Positions 8,414 through 17,536 are shown, numbered from the stretch's first letter. The stretch is DNA of 64,000 nucleotides from Bacillota bacterium (GCA_023407575.1 JAEYLX010000049.1:186001-250000); one strand, 5' to 3'. The notes: generated from the letters alone by a model not told the origin. Numbers and translations are program-made.

Positions 8414-9100
8414 TTATACTTCAGATGCCGCCAATTTATTCACATGCTTTAGTGCGGATCGTACCGGTGGAAGTGTTAACAAAATTACAGTTGCTATTGC
8501 TTCAGGAAGAATATAACTAGCGTTATACGTAATTGTGTACCAGATTGGATTCATTCCCTCCGGTGCATAGCTGGCAAAAAAGATATAACCAGAGATACAG
8601 TGGCAAAGAAATCTTCCAAATGCACCAACCAGATATCCTTTCAGCAAACCATATTTGGAGCGATGAAATAGTCCAGCTAGTCCAAGGCAACCGAAAGCAA
8701 CTGGGTAATCCAAAAGAACTTGAACTGGATGATACAGATAAGGGCCAACTACAAATTGCAATAACCCGTAGGCTACACCAGTCATAAGACCAGTTTTCGC
8801 ACCATACAGATAACTCACATAGCAAATAAAGAACATACTAAAGAAAGTTATAGAACCTCCAAATGGCAGGGAAAACGGTTTTATAAATGAGGTTACTACT
8901 GCAAGGGCAATTGCGATGGATGAAAAGGTAACTTGCTTAATATTCAGACTCTTACTGGTGTTACTAGTGGCTGAAATAATTACAAGTAATAGAAGAACTA
9001 AAATAATAATACCTATGTAACCTAACATCGTTAGATTATAGGTAATCTCTCCATCCTCAGTTACACTGTTAACAAAGAGATCAAATAAGTTTTGTAACAT
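8414..9100 (-). CDS. thiT: Thiamine ECF transporter substrate-binding subunit ThiT
   Basis: 228 residues, about seven membrane spans. S component of an energy-coupling-factor transporter: it binds thiamine in the membrane and couples to the shared EcfA1-EcfA2-EcfT module, whose genes lie at 43.0-45.6 kb. ThiT-type features include the N-terminal helix leading to SSIAIALAVVTSFIKPFSLPFGGSI and the glycine-rich YGLLQFVVGPYLYHPVQVLLDYP segment that lines the thiamine pocket. Compared with other ThiT proteins it has an N-terminal extension of ~50 residues with an extra membrane helix. A TPP riboswitch directly upstream supports thiamine as substrate. Ribosome site AGGAGG at 9108-9113 is inside the switching hairpin. 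Confidence 0.9.
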   Translation of the reverse strand: MLQNLFDLFVNSVTEDGEITYNLTMLGYIGIIILVLLLLVIISATSNTSKSLNIKQVTFSSIAIALAVVTSFIKPFSLPFGGSITFFSMFFICYVSYLYGAKTGLMTGVAYGLLQFVVGPYLYHPVQVLLDYPVAFGCLGLAGLFHRSKYGLLKGYLVGAFGRFLCHCISGYIFFASYAPEGMNPIWYTITYNASYILPEAIATVILLTLPPVRSALKHVNKLAASEV

Positions 9101-9107
9101 AAAAAAT

Positions 9108-9226
9108 CCTCCTTATGTTGCATAGGAGGGGCCACTCATATGCTTCCTTACGCTGGCTTTAACCAGATCAAGTTTTGAGGGTCAGTGTAATATTGCTACA
9201 CTTCTCAGCCGTGGGCACCCCTAGCA
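9108..9226 (-). promoter_or_regulatory. TPP riboswitch with SD-sequestering hairpin
   Basis: On the minus strand the aptamer runs from the GGGGTGCC / GGCTGAGA element (9200-9222) through ACCCTCAAAACTTGATCTGG to TAAAGCCAGCGTAAGGAAGC (~9141-9165): the conserved THI-box core. The expression platform is visible: CATAGGAGG's complement (9121-9129) pairs with CCTCCTTATG's complement (9108-9117), burying the thiT ribosome site in a 9-bp stem with a 3-nt loop. No U-run follows, so regulation is by translation initiation rather than termination. Thiamine pyrophosphate would shut off thiT. Confidence 0.95.
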
Positions 9227-9254
9227 GAAATAATATATTTACTTTTACTGTTAT

Positions 9255-9283
9255 AATCTAGCAAGGATTACAGGAAAAGTCAA
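9255..9283 (-). promoter_or_regulatory. Promoter for the TPP riboswitch-thiT unit
   Basis: Minus-strand TTGACT (9278-9283), 17-bp spacer, TAGATT (9255-9260), placing the transcript start about 20 bp before the aptamer. The -35 box overlaps the stop codon of the preceding methyltransferase gene. Confidence 0.55.
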
Positions 9284-9984
9284 ACAGTTTTTAATTTGTA
9301 TATTTCAAATTTTCTTTTTCCAATATTATGCTTTTCTAATCGATTCCATTTTGGGCTATTTATTTTTTGTTGTTTATCCATGGAAACTGCTAAAACTGTA
9401 TTTGAGTTTGCAATTTGATACAACTGTTCCAACATAGTATGGATAGGGTGGTCGTTTTCACCCTTCCATTCAACTAAAGCACCATATGGAACATCCGTGA
9501 TAATAATATCTATATCACTCTTAATACATAATTCTTTCGTGCAATCCGCTTTAAAAATATTGATATCTATTTTACGGTTAACAGTTTTACCTAATCTTTT
9601 AGCGCTATCTATAGCCTCTCTATGAGAGGTTTTATTAAATAGTTCTAGCAGTTCCTCTAGCTCTAAAACTCTTTCCTGAAGTCCTTTTTCAGTTAAAAGC
9701 GATGTATTTTTCCTGGCATAATCAACCATTTTTTCATCTATATCACTGCCTAATATATTGGATATGTTATTATTACAAAATCCTAATACAGTAAGCGAGT
9801 AGCCTCCCCCACAACAAGGATCATAGATTGCTAAATCATGATTTTTATTGCAATAACTCACACTTCTTCGGAACATCTCATTTAAGAGTCTTACCGGGAA
9901 ATTAGGTATTCCATAATTTCCATATAAAACTCTTCCACTAGCTAAATCTTCAAAATTACTATTCTCACTATATTTGTATTCCAA
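9280..9984 (-). CDS. AviRa-like 23S rRNA methyltransferase
   Basis: 234 residues, SAM-dependent. The arrangement FPVRLLNEMFRR, YDPCCGGGYSLTVLGFC (SAM-binding loop), SDIDEKMVDYARKN and ITDVPYGALVEW (catalytic-type D-P-Y) matches the AviRa family, whose founder methylates a guanine in 23S rRNA and protects ribosomes from avilamycin. Substrate specificity here is inferred from family only. The start is TTG 9984, overlapping the end of the upstream ParB-like gene by 17 bp with a GGTGGAT ribosome site, so the two are translationally linked. There are no avilamycin-type biosynthesis genes nearby, so this is resistance or housekeeping modification, not self-protection. Confidence 0.75.
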   Translation of the reverse strand: MEYKYSENSNFEDLASGRVLYGNYGIPNFPVRLLNEMFRRSVSYCNKNHDLAIYDPCCGGGYSLTVLGFCNNNISNILGSDIDEKMVDYARKNTSLLTEKGLQERVLELEELLELFNKTSHREAIDSAKRLGKTVNRKIDINIFKADCTKELCIKSDIDIIITDVPYGALVEWKGENDHPIHTMLEQLYQIANSNTVLAVSMDKQQKINSPKWNRLEKHNIGKRKFEIYKLKTV

Positions 9985-10441
9985 AATCTATCCACCCTTT
10001 ATCTACCATAATTTCATATACACTATTCTTCATATGCTCATTACACCAAACAATAGTATAGTAACCAGATATTTTCTCTTTCCTCAAAGCACTATATCTG
10101 TGATTTCCATCCGTTAAGACAAACTCCGTTCCATTGTACTGAGCAATTAATGGCGGCATATCCCATTGGGGAAGCTTTTGAATAATTTGATCAACTTTAT
10201 ACCTATAATGTATCAATTCATTTTCATCTATAATATCCTGTTCAACTCTTACTGTTTTCAATACCTGTAACGGAATGCAAATTGGTTGAAAATAATGCCT
10301 GTCTTCTAAAAGTAATCCATCAGCCAATGCAAAATTAGGGTTTGGCATTTCACCCTCACTTTCACGTAAAAACCTTTGTATCCATTCTTGTAACCTGTTA
10401 TTTTCAGAATAATGTACTGCCTCTTTTAGCGTAAATTCCAT
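9968..10441 (-). CDS. ParB-like fold protein
   Basis: 157 residues. The middle and C-terminal parts carry a ParB/sulfiredoxin-like core: PPLIAQYNGTEFVLTDGNHRYSALRK (~105-130), in which DGNHRY is the characteristic nucleotide-binding motif. There is no HTH region as in chromosome-partitioning ParB. Such short proteins include CTP/ATP-using enzymes and nucleases, and the activity cannot be chosen from sequence. It overlaps the AviRa-like methyltransferase by 17 bp in another frame, so the pair probably works together. ATG 10441 has a GGGAG site ~12 bp upstream. Confidence 0.6.
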   Translation of the reverse strand: MEFTLKEAVHYSENNRLQEWIQRFLRESEGEMPNPNFALADGLLLEDRHYFQPICIPLQVLKTVRVEQDIIDENELIHYRYKVDQIIQKLPQWDMPPLIAQYNGTEFVLTDGNHRYSALRKEKISGYYTIVWCNEHMKNSVYEIMVDKGWIDFGIQI

Positions 10442-10572
10442 CCCGCATACACTCCCTTCAATAAAGTCTTAATCAATAATACAAAATAAATCAACCAATA
10501 GTTAGAGTTAATTATAGCAAAAATATCAGCCTTTTAACAGCTGATATTTTAGTAAAAGGATATTTGAACAGA

Positions 10573-11343
10573 TTAAATCATTTTACGATTAAAAACTACT
10601 ACACTACATCCAATTAAGAGTACAGAAGTTATTACGGTAATTAGTACGGCAGAGCTATACTCTGTCACAGAGGTCTCCTGCATCAGTAGAGATAAGCCAT
10701 TTAAAAGCTTTATTGGTAAATATTTACTTGTATTTGAGAACATATTAAGTAGGTTAAGTGCAATTAGTATACCCCCAAGCCCAAGCAAAACGGTCGTGTT
10801 GCTTTGTGCAAGTGTGGAGAAAAACACAATAAGTATAAGTATCCATACCCCAAACAACCAACTTAGAAACGCTCCATAGAACATATGTGGTACAATGCTG
10901 TTATCCCAAAAATAAGCATTGTATCCATAGGTAATTCCAAAGCAAATCCAATAGCATAGTGTCCAAAGCATTAACATAGAGAAGGTTTTAGCAAAGATAA
11001 CCTTAAAGCGTGATAAACCTTTGGTTAAAACTAAAACTAAGGTACCACTTTGAAACTCCTTTGTAAAAGTGTTACTTACAAATAAGGCAAAAATGATAAG
11101 GGCCATCGTAAGATTTTTATAATATTGTGTCCAGGAAGTCAATGCATCTACCTTTACCTCTGTCACCACCAATCCTGTATCCTTTAAGGAACTTGCCATC
11201 GTTTCCATCATCCAAGGTGTTATTTTTGCAATCGCTGGATTCATAATGCCAAAAAGTGCAAAAACAATAAGAAGAATTGTTAGCCGTCCAGAACGAATTA
11301 GTTCCATTATCTCTTTTTTTACAAATGCAAAAAATGTTTTCAT
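10573..11343 (-). CDS. ABC-2 type transporter permease
   Basis: 256 residues with six predicted membrane spans (~20-38, ~75-92, ~118-138, ~150-175, ~180-200, ~228-250), the ABC-2 family layout. The FTKEFQSGTLVLVLTKGLSRFKVIFAK segment after the second span is the conserved cytoplasmic coupling helix. It pairs with the ATPase directly upstream: the start ATG overlaps the ATPase stop by 4 bp (ATGA). Likely an exporter for an antimicrobial peptide, lipid or similar compound; the substrate is unknown. Last gene of the XRE-PLDc_N-ABC operon. Confidence 0.88.
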   Translation of the reverse strand: MKTFFAFVKKEIMELIRSGRLTILLIVFALFGIMNPAIAKITPWMMETMASSLKDTGLVVTEVKVDALTSWTQYYKNLTMALIIFALFVSNTFTKEFQSGTLVLVLTKGLSRFKVIFAKTFSMLMLWTLCYWICFGITYGYNAYFWDNSIVPHMFYGAFLSWLFGVWILILIVFFSTLAQSNTTVLLGLGGILIALNLLNMFSNTSKYLPIKLLNGLSLLMQETSVTEYSSAVLITVITSVLLIGCSVVVFNRKMI

Positions 11344-12242
11344 TTGCCAACCACCTCCAAGAACAAAGATTCCAACGTATGCTCTGACCGTTCAAGCTTT
11401 ATAAACTCAAGATTCTGTTTGACAACATACCCCAATACCTCAGTCATCTCCTGTTGTGTTGAGCCACCATAAATAATATGCTTTTCAGACATTTTTTTAC
11501 CATTAGGAAATGCAGAGAGAAGCTTATCCGCATCCACTGAATTTTCAAACTCTATTTCGAAACCTGCTGCACGGCGCATATTTTTGATTTGCTCCAAAGT
11601 CCCACTCAGTGCTATTTTCCCTTCATTAATAAAAGCTATCTTATTACATATGCGTTCAACATCGGATAGAATATGTGTAGAAAATACCACAGTAGTCCTT
11701 TCTTTGGAAGACACCAAAATATCCAAGATCTCTTTTCTGCCTACAGGATCAAGCGCAGAAGTAGGCTCATCGCAGATAAGCAGCTTGGGTTGATTTAAGA
11801 GTGCTTGTGCAATACCTAGCCTCTGCTTCATTCCCCTTGAAAAACCTTTAATACGCCTTTTTTCATTTTCTAATCCTACAAGTGAAAGAAGTTCGGTGGT
11901 CCTACTTTTGATTTTGTGGTTTTCCATTCCCGTAATTTCACCACAAAAATTAAGATACTCCGTAGGTGTCATATAAGAGTAAAACTCGGGAACATCCGGC
12001 AAATAACCAATATAACGGTTTGTATTATTCTGCCCGTAAGAAACACGTTCTCCATTCACACAGATTTCTCCACTGTCAGCGGCAATAAGGCCCAGTATCA
12101 TTTTCATGGTTGTGGTTTTACCAGCACCATTCTGTCCAACAAAGCCAAAGACACTGCCCTCAGTCACGGAAAAGTTCAAATTAGTTAGTACCTTCTTTTC
12201 ACCAAATTGCTTGCAAATATTAGATACTGTCAGCATTTCCAT
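11340..12242 (-). CDS. ABC transporter ATPase (ABC-2 exporter)
   Basis: 300 residues from ATG 12242, which follows GAGGAT with good spacing and sits one base after the PLDc_N stop; a longer reading from TTG 12263 would overlap that gene and has no ribosome site. Walker A (GQNGAGKTTT), signature FSRGMKQRLG (a variant of LSGGQ), Walker B (LLICDEPTSALDP) and the switch histidine (FSTHIL) are all present, followed by the ~80-residue C-terminal domain common to drug and bacteriocin exporters. Works with the ABC-2 permease encoded next. Confidence 0.93.
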   Translation of the reverse strand: MEMLTVSNICKQFGEKKVLTNLNFSVTEGSVFGFVGQNGAGKTTTMKMILGLIAADSGEICVNGERVSYGQNNTNRYIGYLPDVPEFYSYMTPTEYLNFCGEITGMENHKIKSRTTELLSLVGLENEKRRIKGFSRGMKQRLGIAQALLNQPKLLICDEPTSALDPVGRKEILDILVSSKERTTVVFSTHILSDVERICNKIAFINEGKIALSGTLEQIKNMRRAAGFEIEFENSVDADKLLSAFPNGKKMSEKHIIYGGSTQQEMTEVLGYVVKQNLEFIKLERSEHTLESLFLEVVGK

Positions 12243-12243
12243 G

Positions 12244-12447
12244 TTAATTATCCTCTTTTCCAATTAAAAAATATAAAATAGGTCCAACAAACTGCATACC
12301 GACAATAGCAATTATAAGCCACATCACACGATTCCCATGCTTGTAGTTCTGATGGGTTAAAATATGGCGTAGGGTATAAATTAATAGTCCCAATTCCGCT
12401 ATAATAAGTGGAATAATAAATGGTAGATACTCAACAATGTTTTTCAT
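12244..12447 (-). CDS. PLDc_N-type small membrane protein
   Basis: 67 residues, two membrane spans (~8-27 and ~43-62) with the NRVMWLIIAIVGMQFVGPILYFLIGK pattern of the PLDc_N (phospholipase-D nuclease N-terminal) domain, which in such stand-alone proteins has no catalytic part. ATG 12447 follows GGAAGGAAA. It lies between the XRE regulator and the ABC ATPase with gaps of 2 and 1 bp. Similar two-helix proteins are often encoded beside ABC-2 exporters and may be accessory or immunity-like subunits; this role is inferred. Confidence 0.8.
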   Translation of the reverse strand: MKNIVEYLPFIIPLIIAELGLLIYTLRHILTHQNYKHGNRVMWLIIAIVGMQFVGPILYFLIGKEDN

Positions 12448-12449
12448 GA

Positions 12450-13571
12450 TTAATTTCCTTCCTTAACTATATTTTGTTTAATTTTTTGAAATATATCATT
12501 ACTTTCAAGTGCCATAAAAGCTTGATGGTTAAATGAACTTACAAAGCTTTCAACGACTAATTTTTTATTTCTTGGAGGTGCTGTACCAAGATCAAGCCTT
12601 GAAAACAACGGATCAAGTGCATTAAAATAGCTATCTCCATGAAGATTAATATTATCACCTGTTAAAAGATATTTTACTGCCTGTGCATACTGCCCAAGAC
12701 GTTCCACTGCTTTATCCTGCTGATTGTGGGTGGCATATATAACTGCTGCCTGATAATAAAATTGTGCGGCAGAGTTTGGTTGTAAATTATTTAAATTAAA
12801 GGATGAAATAATGCTATCCGTTCTACGTATTGTCTCTTCACACAAATCAAGATTATCATTATTAATATAAAGATAGGCAACCGCAGTGCCAATAAGCCCG
12901 AGCAAGTGAATATACATGGATATTTGGACGCTGCTTTTTGCCTTATCAATTTCCCCTATCATCTGATACGCTTGCATCAAAACTGCATCATTGGATGCAG
13001 AAAGATCTTGTGCCCTTACGATTTCTTCCAAGCTTTCAATAACGTCATTGGGTTTTCCAAGCTGTAGGTCTATCACAGCCTTAATAGATAATGTCTGATT
13101 ACAAATTTCAATTATTTTGCAGTCCTTTAGTATTCGTTCGCAAAGATCAGTTATATCATTTAGGATTTCACGCTGTACATCTGCAGCTTCTGCTAACATA
13201 AAGTGATTTAGCCATAGCACACAGACTTGCAGGAGAAAAGGATAACAGGAATAGTATCTGTGAACCAGTAGCTTACACTTTTTTATCGTATCGTCAAAAG
13301 CTTTAGTTGCAAAATCTTCTGCAAGCTCCTGATAGAGCCGTTTAATTTGCTCCCTGCTAAGTTGCGGTTCAAAACCAAGTAATTCGTCAACAGTTACATT
13401 GAAATAAACAGCAATCATCGGTAATAATTGAATGTCTGGCATGCTCTGCCCATTCTCCCACTTTGAAACAGATGCTTTTGTTACACCCAGATACAATGCA
13501 ACCTCATCCTGTGTCACTTTTTTATCATGGCGGAGCTTAACCAGATTTTCTGATATACGTAGTAAATGCAA
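12450..13571 (-). CDS. XRE-family regulator with TPR-like C-terminal region
   Basis: 373 residues. An XRE helix-turn-helix occupies residues ~7-60 (TQDEVALYLGVTKASVSKWENGQSMPDIQLLPMIA is the recognition region) and the rest is a helical TPR-like repeat array, the layout of peptide- or ligand-sensing regulators. The start is a TTG at 13571 with GAAAGGAG nine bases upstream; no ATG suits. It is first of a four-gene operon with PLDc_N, ABC ATPase and ABC-2 permease, so it very likely controls that exporter and itself. A strong promoter lies at 13617-13645. Confidence 0.87.
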   Translation of the reverse strand: MHLLRISENLVKLRHDKKVTQDEVALYLGVTKASVSKWENGQSMPDIQLLPMIAVYFNVTVDELLGFEPQLSREQIKRLYQELAEDFATKAFDDTIKKCKLLVHRYYSCYPFLLQVCVLWLNHFMLAEAADVQREILNDITDLCERILKDCKIIEICNQTLSIKAVIDLQLGKPNDVIESLEEIVRAQDLSASNDAVLMQAYQMIGEIDKAKSSVQISMYIHLLGLIGTAVAYLYINNDNLDLCEETIRRTDSIISSFNLNNLQPNSAAQFYYQAAVIYATHNQQDKAVERLGQYAQAVKYLLTGDNINLHGDSYFNALDPLFSRLDLGTAPPRNKKLVVESFVSSFNHQAFMALESNDIFQKIKQNIVKEGN

Positions 13572-13616
13572 CTTGTTTTTCTCCTTTCTAATTATTTAAT
13601 TGTTTAACCTAGTTAT

Positions 13617-13645
13617 ATTATACGAAACTCTTATTCGGAAAACAA
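13617..13645 (-). promoter_or_regulatory. Promoter of the XRE-ABC operon
   Basis: Minus-strand TTGTTT (13640-13645), 17-bp spacer, perfect TATAAT (13617-13622), 46 bp before the TTG start. AT-rich half-sites (GGTTAAAC, AATTAAAT) between -10 and the gene could be the regulator's operator, but no clear dyad stands out. Confidence 0.7.
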
Positions 13646-13728
13646 TGGAACAGCGCGATACTTTACGATACAAAATCAACCATTGAGAAACTATAAATAG
13701 AAATAAACTTCAATAATTATCTGCATAT

Positions 13729-13775
13729 TAAAAAGGATGTTATCCAGACTAATTCATCCATCTGAACAACATCCT
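13729..13775 (-). terminator. Terminator after the nitroreductase gene
   Basis: Stem AGGATGTT with its complement plus inner CAGA/TCTG pairing around a 15-nt loop, followed on the minus strand by five U. The flanking 13572-13824 gap holds this and the XRE promoter only. Confidence 0.85.
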
Positions 13776-13824
13776 ATGAAAATTGTGATTTTCTTATATA
13801 CACTTTTTGTTATACTTTGAGAAT

Positions 13825-14397
13825 TCAAATCATTTTTTCTTTTAGATCAACCTTCTTTATTAAGATTTCTTCCATTGGTTTACGTGCGCGAGGCTCCGGA
13901 CTCTCATCCGGATATCCAACTGCAATTGCAGATACCAACTGTAAATCCGGATAACCCACTTGCTTTCCTATCTCTTCTTCTGTATACACTGTATCTCTGA
14001 TCCAAACTGCCCCAAGTCCTAAATTAACAGCTTCCAGACAAATATGTTCTATAGCTGCTCCTATAGATATTAAATCTCCTATCAGCCAATTATTATCCTT
14101 TTCACGATAAACCAAAATTAATGTCGGTGCATTATTAATAATTTTTGCTGACGATTTTGAACTATTTATATATCCGGGTAATTCATAATCGTTTTTATTA
14201 AATAAATCCAGCATTATTTCAGCTACTTGATTCTTAGTTTCATTTTCTAAAATCATAAATTTCCAGGGCTGTCTGTTTTTTGCCGATTGGCATAGCCTTG
14301 CCATTTCGATTAATTGATAGATTTTTTCGTTCTCAATCTTTTTCGACTGAAATTTTCTAATACTTCTTCTACTTTCAACTACTTTTTCGAATTCCAT
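13825..14397 (-). CDS. Nitroreductase-family FMN enzyme
   Basis: 190 residues from ATG 14397, preceded by GGAGAGAGG; an in-frame ATG 14 codons earlier would put this site inside the gene. Family landmarks: ESRRSIRKFQ near the N-terminus (FMN phosphate contact), QSAKNRQPWKF (~30-40), and GAAIEHICLEAVNLGLGAVWI (~120-140). Short nitroreductases of this type are dimeric FMN oxidoreductases using NAD(P)H; the natural acceptor is unknown. Monocistronic. Confidence 0.9.
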   Translation of the reverse strand: MEFEKVVESRRSIRKFQSKKIENEKIYQLIEMARLCQSAKNRQPWKFMILENETKNQVAEIMLDLFNKNDYELPGYINSSKSSAKIINNAPTLILVYREKDNNWLIGDLISIGAAIEHICLEAVNLGLGAVWIRDTVYTEEEIGKQVGYPDLQLVSAIAVGYPDESPEPRARKPMEEILIKKVDLKEKMI

Positions 14398-14541
14398 TTG
14401 TTTACCTCTCTCCTTATCCTTATGCTTTACCACTTCCATTCTATATAAGGTAAACTATTATTTCCTGTCTTTTCTTGTTCAATCATGTCCGTTTGGTTTC
14501 TCTCCTTACTAATAAACGGGATCTCCATTTTCATATACTCA

Positions 14542-16374
14542 TTACTCTGTCTCCATTAGATAGCGAATGCATGCATCTACCACATCAGCATCAAACTGAG
14601 TTCCTTTATTTTTTTGTAATTCCTCTATCGCCTGCTCTTTGGTAAGTCCGTTCTTTCGATATGGCCTGCAGCTGGTCATAGCGTCATACGCATCTGCCAC
14701 GCACACGATCTTAGCTAGAAAATAAATCTGATCGCCAAGAAGACCGTCCGGATATCCTTTCCCATCAATTCTTTCATGGTGTTCACGAATTATTCTTCGG
14801 CAATCGGTAAGAAAGTTGAGATTTCTTAATATATTATCACCTTTTACAGGGTGTTTTTTAATCTCGTCGTATTCCTCCGGTGTTAATTTTCCTTCTTTGT
14901 TCAATATCTCCTCAGCTATTCCTATTTTTCCAATATCATGCAGAATACTTCCGAACTTTAGATCGTTAATCTGATCATCATTTAATCCTAATTCCTCTGC
15001 TATTTTCACAGAATACTCCATTACACGCTCACAATGCCCTCCGGTATAAGCATCTTTCTCATCAATAGCATTAGCAAGTGCCCTCACAGTCTCAAAATAA
15101 CTGTTTGAGTTCTGGCGCAGCAACTCCTCTAGTTCTTCATTCAAGGCGGTTGTTTCCTCATAAAGAGCACTAGTCTCCTCATAAAGGGCAGTTATTTCTT
15201 CTTTTTGAGTAAAGATTTCATGGTTTTTATTTTTTAAATCCTCTTCAAACTGGTATCTCTCTTCCGTCATCTTATTAAACTGACCGCCCAAAATAGCTAT
15301 CTCATCATTCGCTTTCATCGTGAAGCGGTAGCCAAGATTACCTGCAGCAACTTGTTTGGCCCCTTCTGTCAGTTCCTCAACTGGTTTTACGAGCTTACTT
15401 GCAATATAGTAACCGACAGATGCTATAATCACAGCGCAAAGGAAAACAACACCCGCAATAATAATCTCTGTATTCTTCAGTTTTTCCAGAGCAGCTTGGT
15501 TATTGTATATAATTTCTATAACATTTCTTTCATTGGCCCCTCTGGCCCCAATAATTTCATAAGGAATGTATTCATAGTAAGCCTTCGTATTTTCGTAGGT
15601 TCCTTCTACCTTAACTGTTTCCATTGTATTAAGAGCCTGATTAAAATACTGCTCTTTGGAAGATGAAATCTGAATATTATTCCCGTTCTCATCTTTCTTA
15701 TAGGCCACTCCTTGATAATCATACAGCAATATACTGCTCACAAAACTGTTTTCTTCCAGTAACTGATGCTCAAAATCTTCAAACGTAACATTGGTTGCAA
15801 AGGTATTATTACTATTCAGCTTTGCTCCTGTTTCAAATATATAATTTCCATCGAAAGAGGGAATATAACAATACTTTGTTAGATCTCCTGAATTAATGGA
15901 CAAACTAACTCGAGAGGATGTAAAATTACCTGAAGCACGTATTTCGTCCAAATACTGAATAAAGTCAGGAAAATCAGAAAAATTAAGTCCCATATCGTTT
16001 TGGTCTGTAGACCATATTACTGTATTGCTACTATCTATAACATATAATTGAAATTGCTCACTACCGTCTAGAAAAGATGCAATATCAAAGTCAATGCTAT
16101 TTTTTCTTTTATACTCGTCTCTGATATTATTAAGAATAATTTCAGCCTGCTCATCAATAGGCTTTTCATTGAGTAGGTTGACATAATCGGCATTCCCAAT
16201 CATAGTAACTGCTCTGTCATGTACCAACCCTCGCTTTTGCACAAAATCTTCTTCCATACTGTTATTCATAGTAAAATATTGAAAAGTAGCCAACAAACCT
16301 GAAACAGAGAAAACAATTAGAAACAGTAATAAAAATAGCTTAAATTTTAGCGGGAAAAATTTTATCTGACTCAT
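14542..16374 (-). CDS. Membrane-bound HD-GYP domain protein with sensor and HAMP
   Basis: 610 residues: membrane span ~12-32, extracellular sensor (~33-300, Cache-like size), second span ~303-325, HAMP linker (~326-378), a coiled coil with repeated LYEETSALYEETTALNEE heptads (~395-420), then an HD-GYP domain (~430-610). The metal motif HDIGKIG and the signature HHERIDGKGYP are intact, so cyclic di-GMP hydrolysis is expected. The sensor ligand is unknown. Ribosome site AAGGAGAA precedes ATG 16374. It stands alone, so it likely feeds a general surface-to-motility switch rather than one operon; a link to the exopolysaccharide locus is only conceivable. Confidence 0.92.
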   Translation of the reverse strand: MSQIKFFPLKFKLFLLLFLIVFSVSGLLATFQYFTMNNSMEEDFVQKRGLVHDRAVTMIGNADYVNLLNEKPIDEQAEIILNNIRDEYKRKNSIDFDIASFLDGSEQFQLYVIDSSNTVIWSTDQNDMGLNFSDFPDFIQYLDEIRASGNFTSSRVSLSINSGDLTKYCYIPSFDGNYIFETGAKLNSNNTFATNVTFEDFEHQLLEENSFVSSILLYDYQGVAYKKDENGNNIQISSSKEQYFNQALNTMETVKVEGTYENTKAYYEYIPYEIIGARGANERNVIEIIYNNQAALEKLKNTEIIIAGVVFLCAVIIASVGYYIASKLVKPVEELTEGAKQVAAGNLGYRFTMKANDEIAILGGQFNKMTEERYQFEEDLKNKNHEIFTQKEEITALYEETSALYEETTALNEELEELLRQNSNSYFETVRALANAIDEKDAYTGGHCERVMEYSVKIAEELGLNDDQINDLKFGSILHDIGKIGIAEEILNKEGKLTPEEYDEIKKHPVKGDNILRNLNFLTDCRRIIREHHERIDGKGYPDGLLGDQIYFLAKIVCVADAYDAMTSCRPYRKNGLTKEQAIEELQKNKGTQFDADVVDACIRYLMETE

Positions 16375-16513
16375 CCATTCTCCTTCTTTATCTCTTGTAA
16401 GAAAATTATATGTTGTGATTTTCGTTGCTTTAATTATATCTTTACTAATGGAAAAACTACAACTAATTTTTATTAAAAATTACATTTTTTGATATAATAT
16501 TCCTTTTTATAGA

Positions 16514-17536
16514 CTATAGTGCTGCACTGTTCTCCTCTTCGTACGCATCTTCCATCTTCACTGAATCTTCCATCTGTTCCTGAATGTACTTCACACGTAT
16601 GACTGCCTGTTGCCAGTTTATAGAAACCTGACTGCGCCAGTTCTTTTCCTTGGCTACCTCTGTTATGGTATGCAATAATTCTTCTATGATTGCTTTTGTA
16701 AGATATCCACCTCTCCAATGAAAGGTTAGAACCTTCCCTTTTTTGATTGCTTGTTGGCAACGTTTTGCTACCTCCTCAAACTTGGTAAAAGAAAGCTTCT
16801 TCTCTTTATAGTAAGAATGATCCCCATCGTTGCATGCAGGGACTTTGTATATCACAGGCTCATGATCCTTGAAAATACTCTTATCGTCCAAGTTAAAATA
16901 ATCATATCTCACTTCTTTTTTCCCTAATGTATTATCAAAAGTAGCATCCAAATGATACCATACTCCATTCATACGTATTACATTCCAGGCATGACGATAT
17001 TTAATCTGTTTCTCTGGATTATTTTCAGAAATAACAATAATACAAGGAATAGACAGCTGATCACAAAGTATCTTCACCGATTTTGCAATTCCTTCACATA
17101 CCCCAACCCCTTGCCCCAATGGCCCAAGTATTTCATGGGAATATTGCTTCTTCAGCTTATCATAATTCACATTTTTACAGATAAAATCATGGATATATTG
17201 CTCCTTTTCCCAATCACTTTTATCCTTTACCACCCTTGCAAGCTTATCTACCCTAGCTTTCATTGCCATCAGGTGCTCTTTGATTTTATTCTTTTCAAAC
17301 AAATAGACAGGCTTTATTTTAACCATCGTGGAATCAGGATAGAAAGAGTATTGAAATGTCGGTGCATAAAATATTTCTGGACAATCTAATCTTATCTTAT
17401 AAAAAATCTCACTTAGCTCTGCTCCATCCATTCTTTGTACATCAAAACTTTGGGAGAGAGTTTCCAGACCATTCTTAATGACTTGATAAACTCGTTGTTG
17501 TTGTTTATTTAACTGACTATAATAATACGGTTCCAT
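16514..17536 (-). CDS. Transglutaminase-like domain protein, cytosolic
   Basis: 340 residues, no signal peptide. A transglutaminase/cysteine-protease fold with an apparently complete triad: Cys in GVGVCEGIAKS (~147), His in YRHAWN (~181) and Asp in HLDATFD (~197). The N-terminal ~90 residues resemble the helical region found before such domains in Firmicutes; the C-terminal ~100 residues are unassigned. Probable peptidase or amidase; the substrate is not apparent. The ribosome site is weak. Gaps on both sides suggest a single-gene unit. Confidence 0.78.
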   Translation of the reverse strand: MEPYYYSQLNKQQQRVYQVIKNGLETLSQSFDVQRMDGAELSEIFYKIRLDCPEIFYAPTFQYSFYPDSTMVKIKPVYLFEKNKIKEHLMAMKARVDKLARVVKDKSDWEKEQYIHDFICKNVNYDKLKKQYSHEILGPLGQGVGVCEGIAKSVKILCDQLSIPCIIVISENNPEKQIKYRHAWNVIRMNGVWYHLDATFDNTLGKKEVRYDYFNLDDKSIFKDHEPVIYKVPACNDGDHSYYKEKKLSFTKFEEVAKRCQQAIKKGKVLTFHWRGGYLTKAIIEELLHTITEVAKEKNWRSQVSINWQQAVIRVKYIQEQMEDSVKMEDAYEEENSAAL

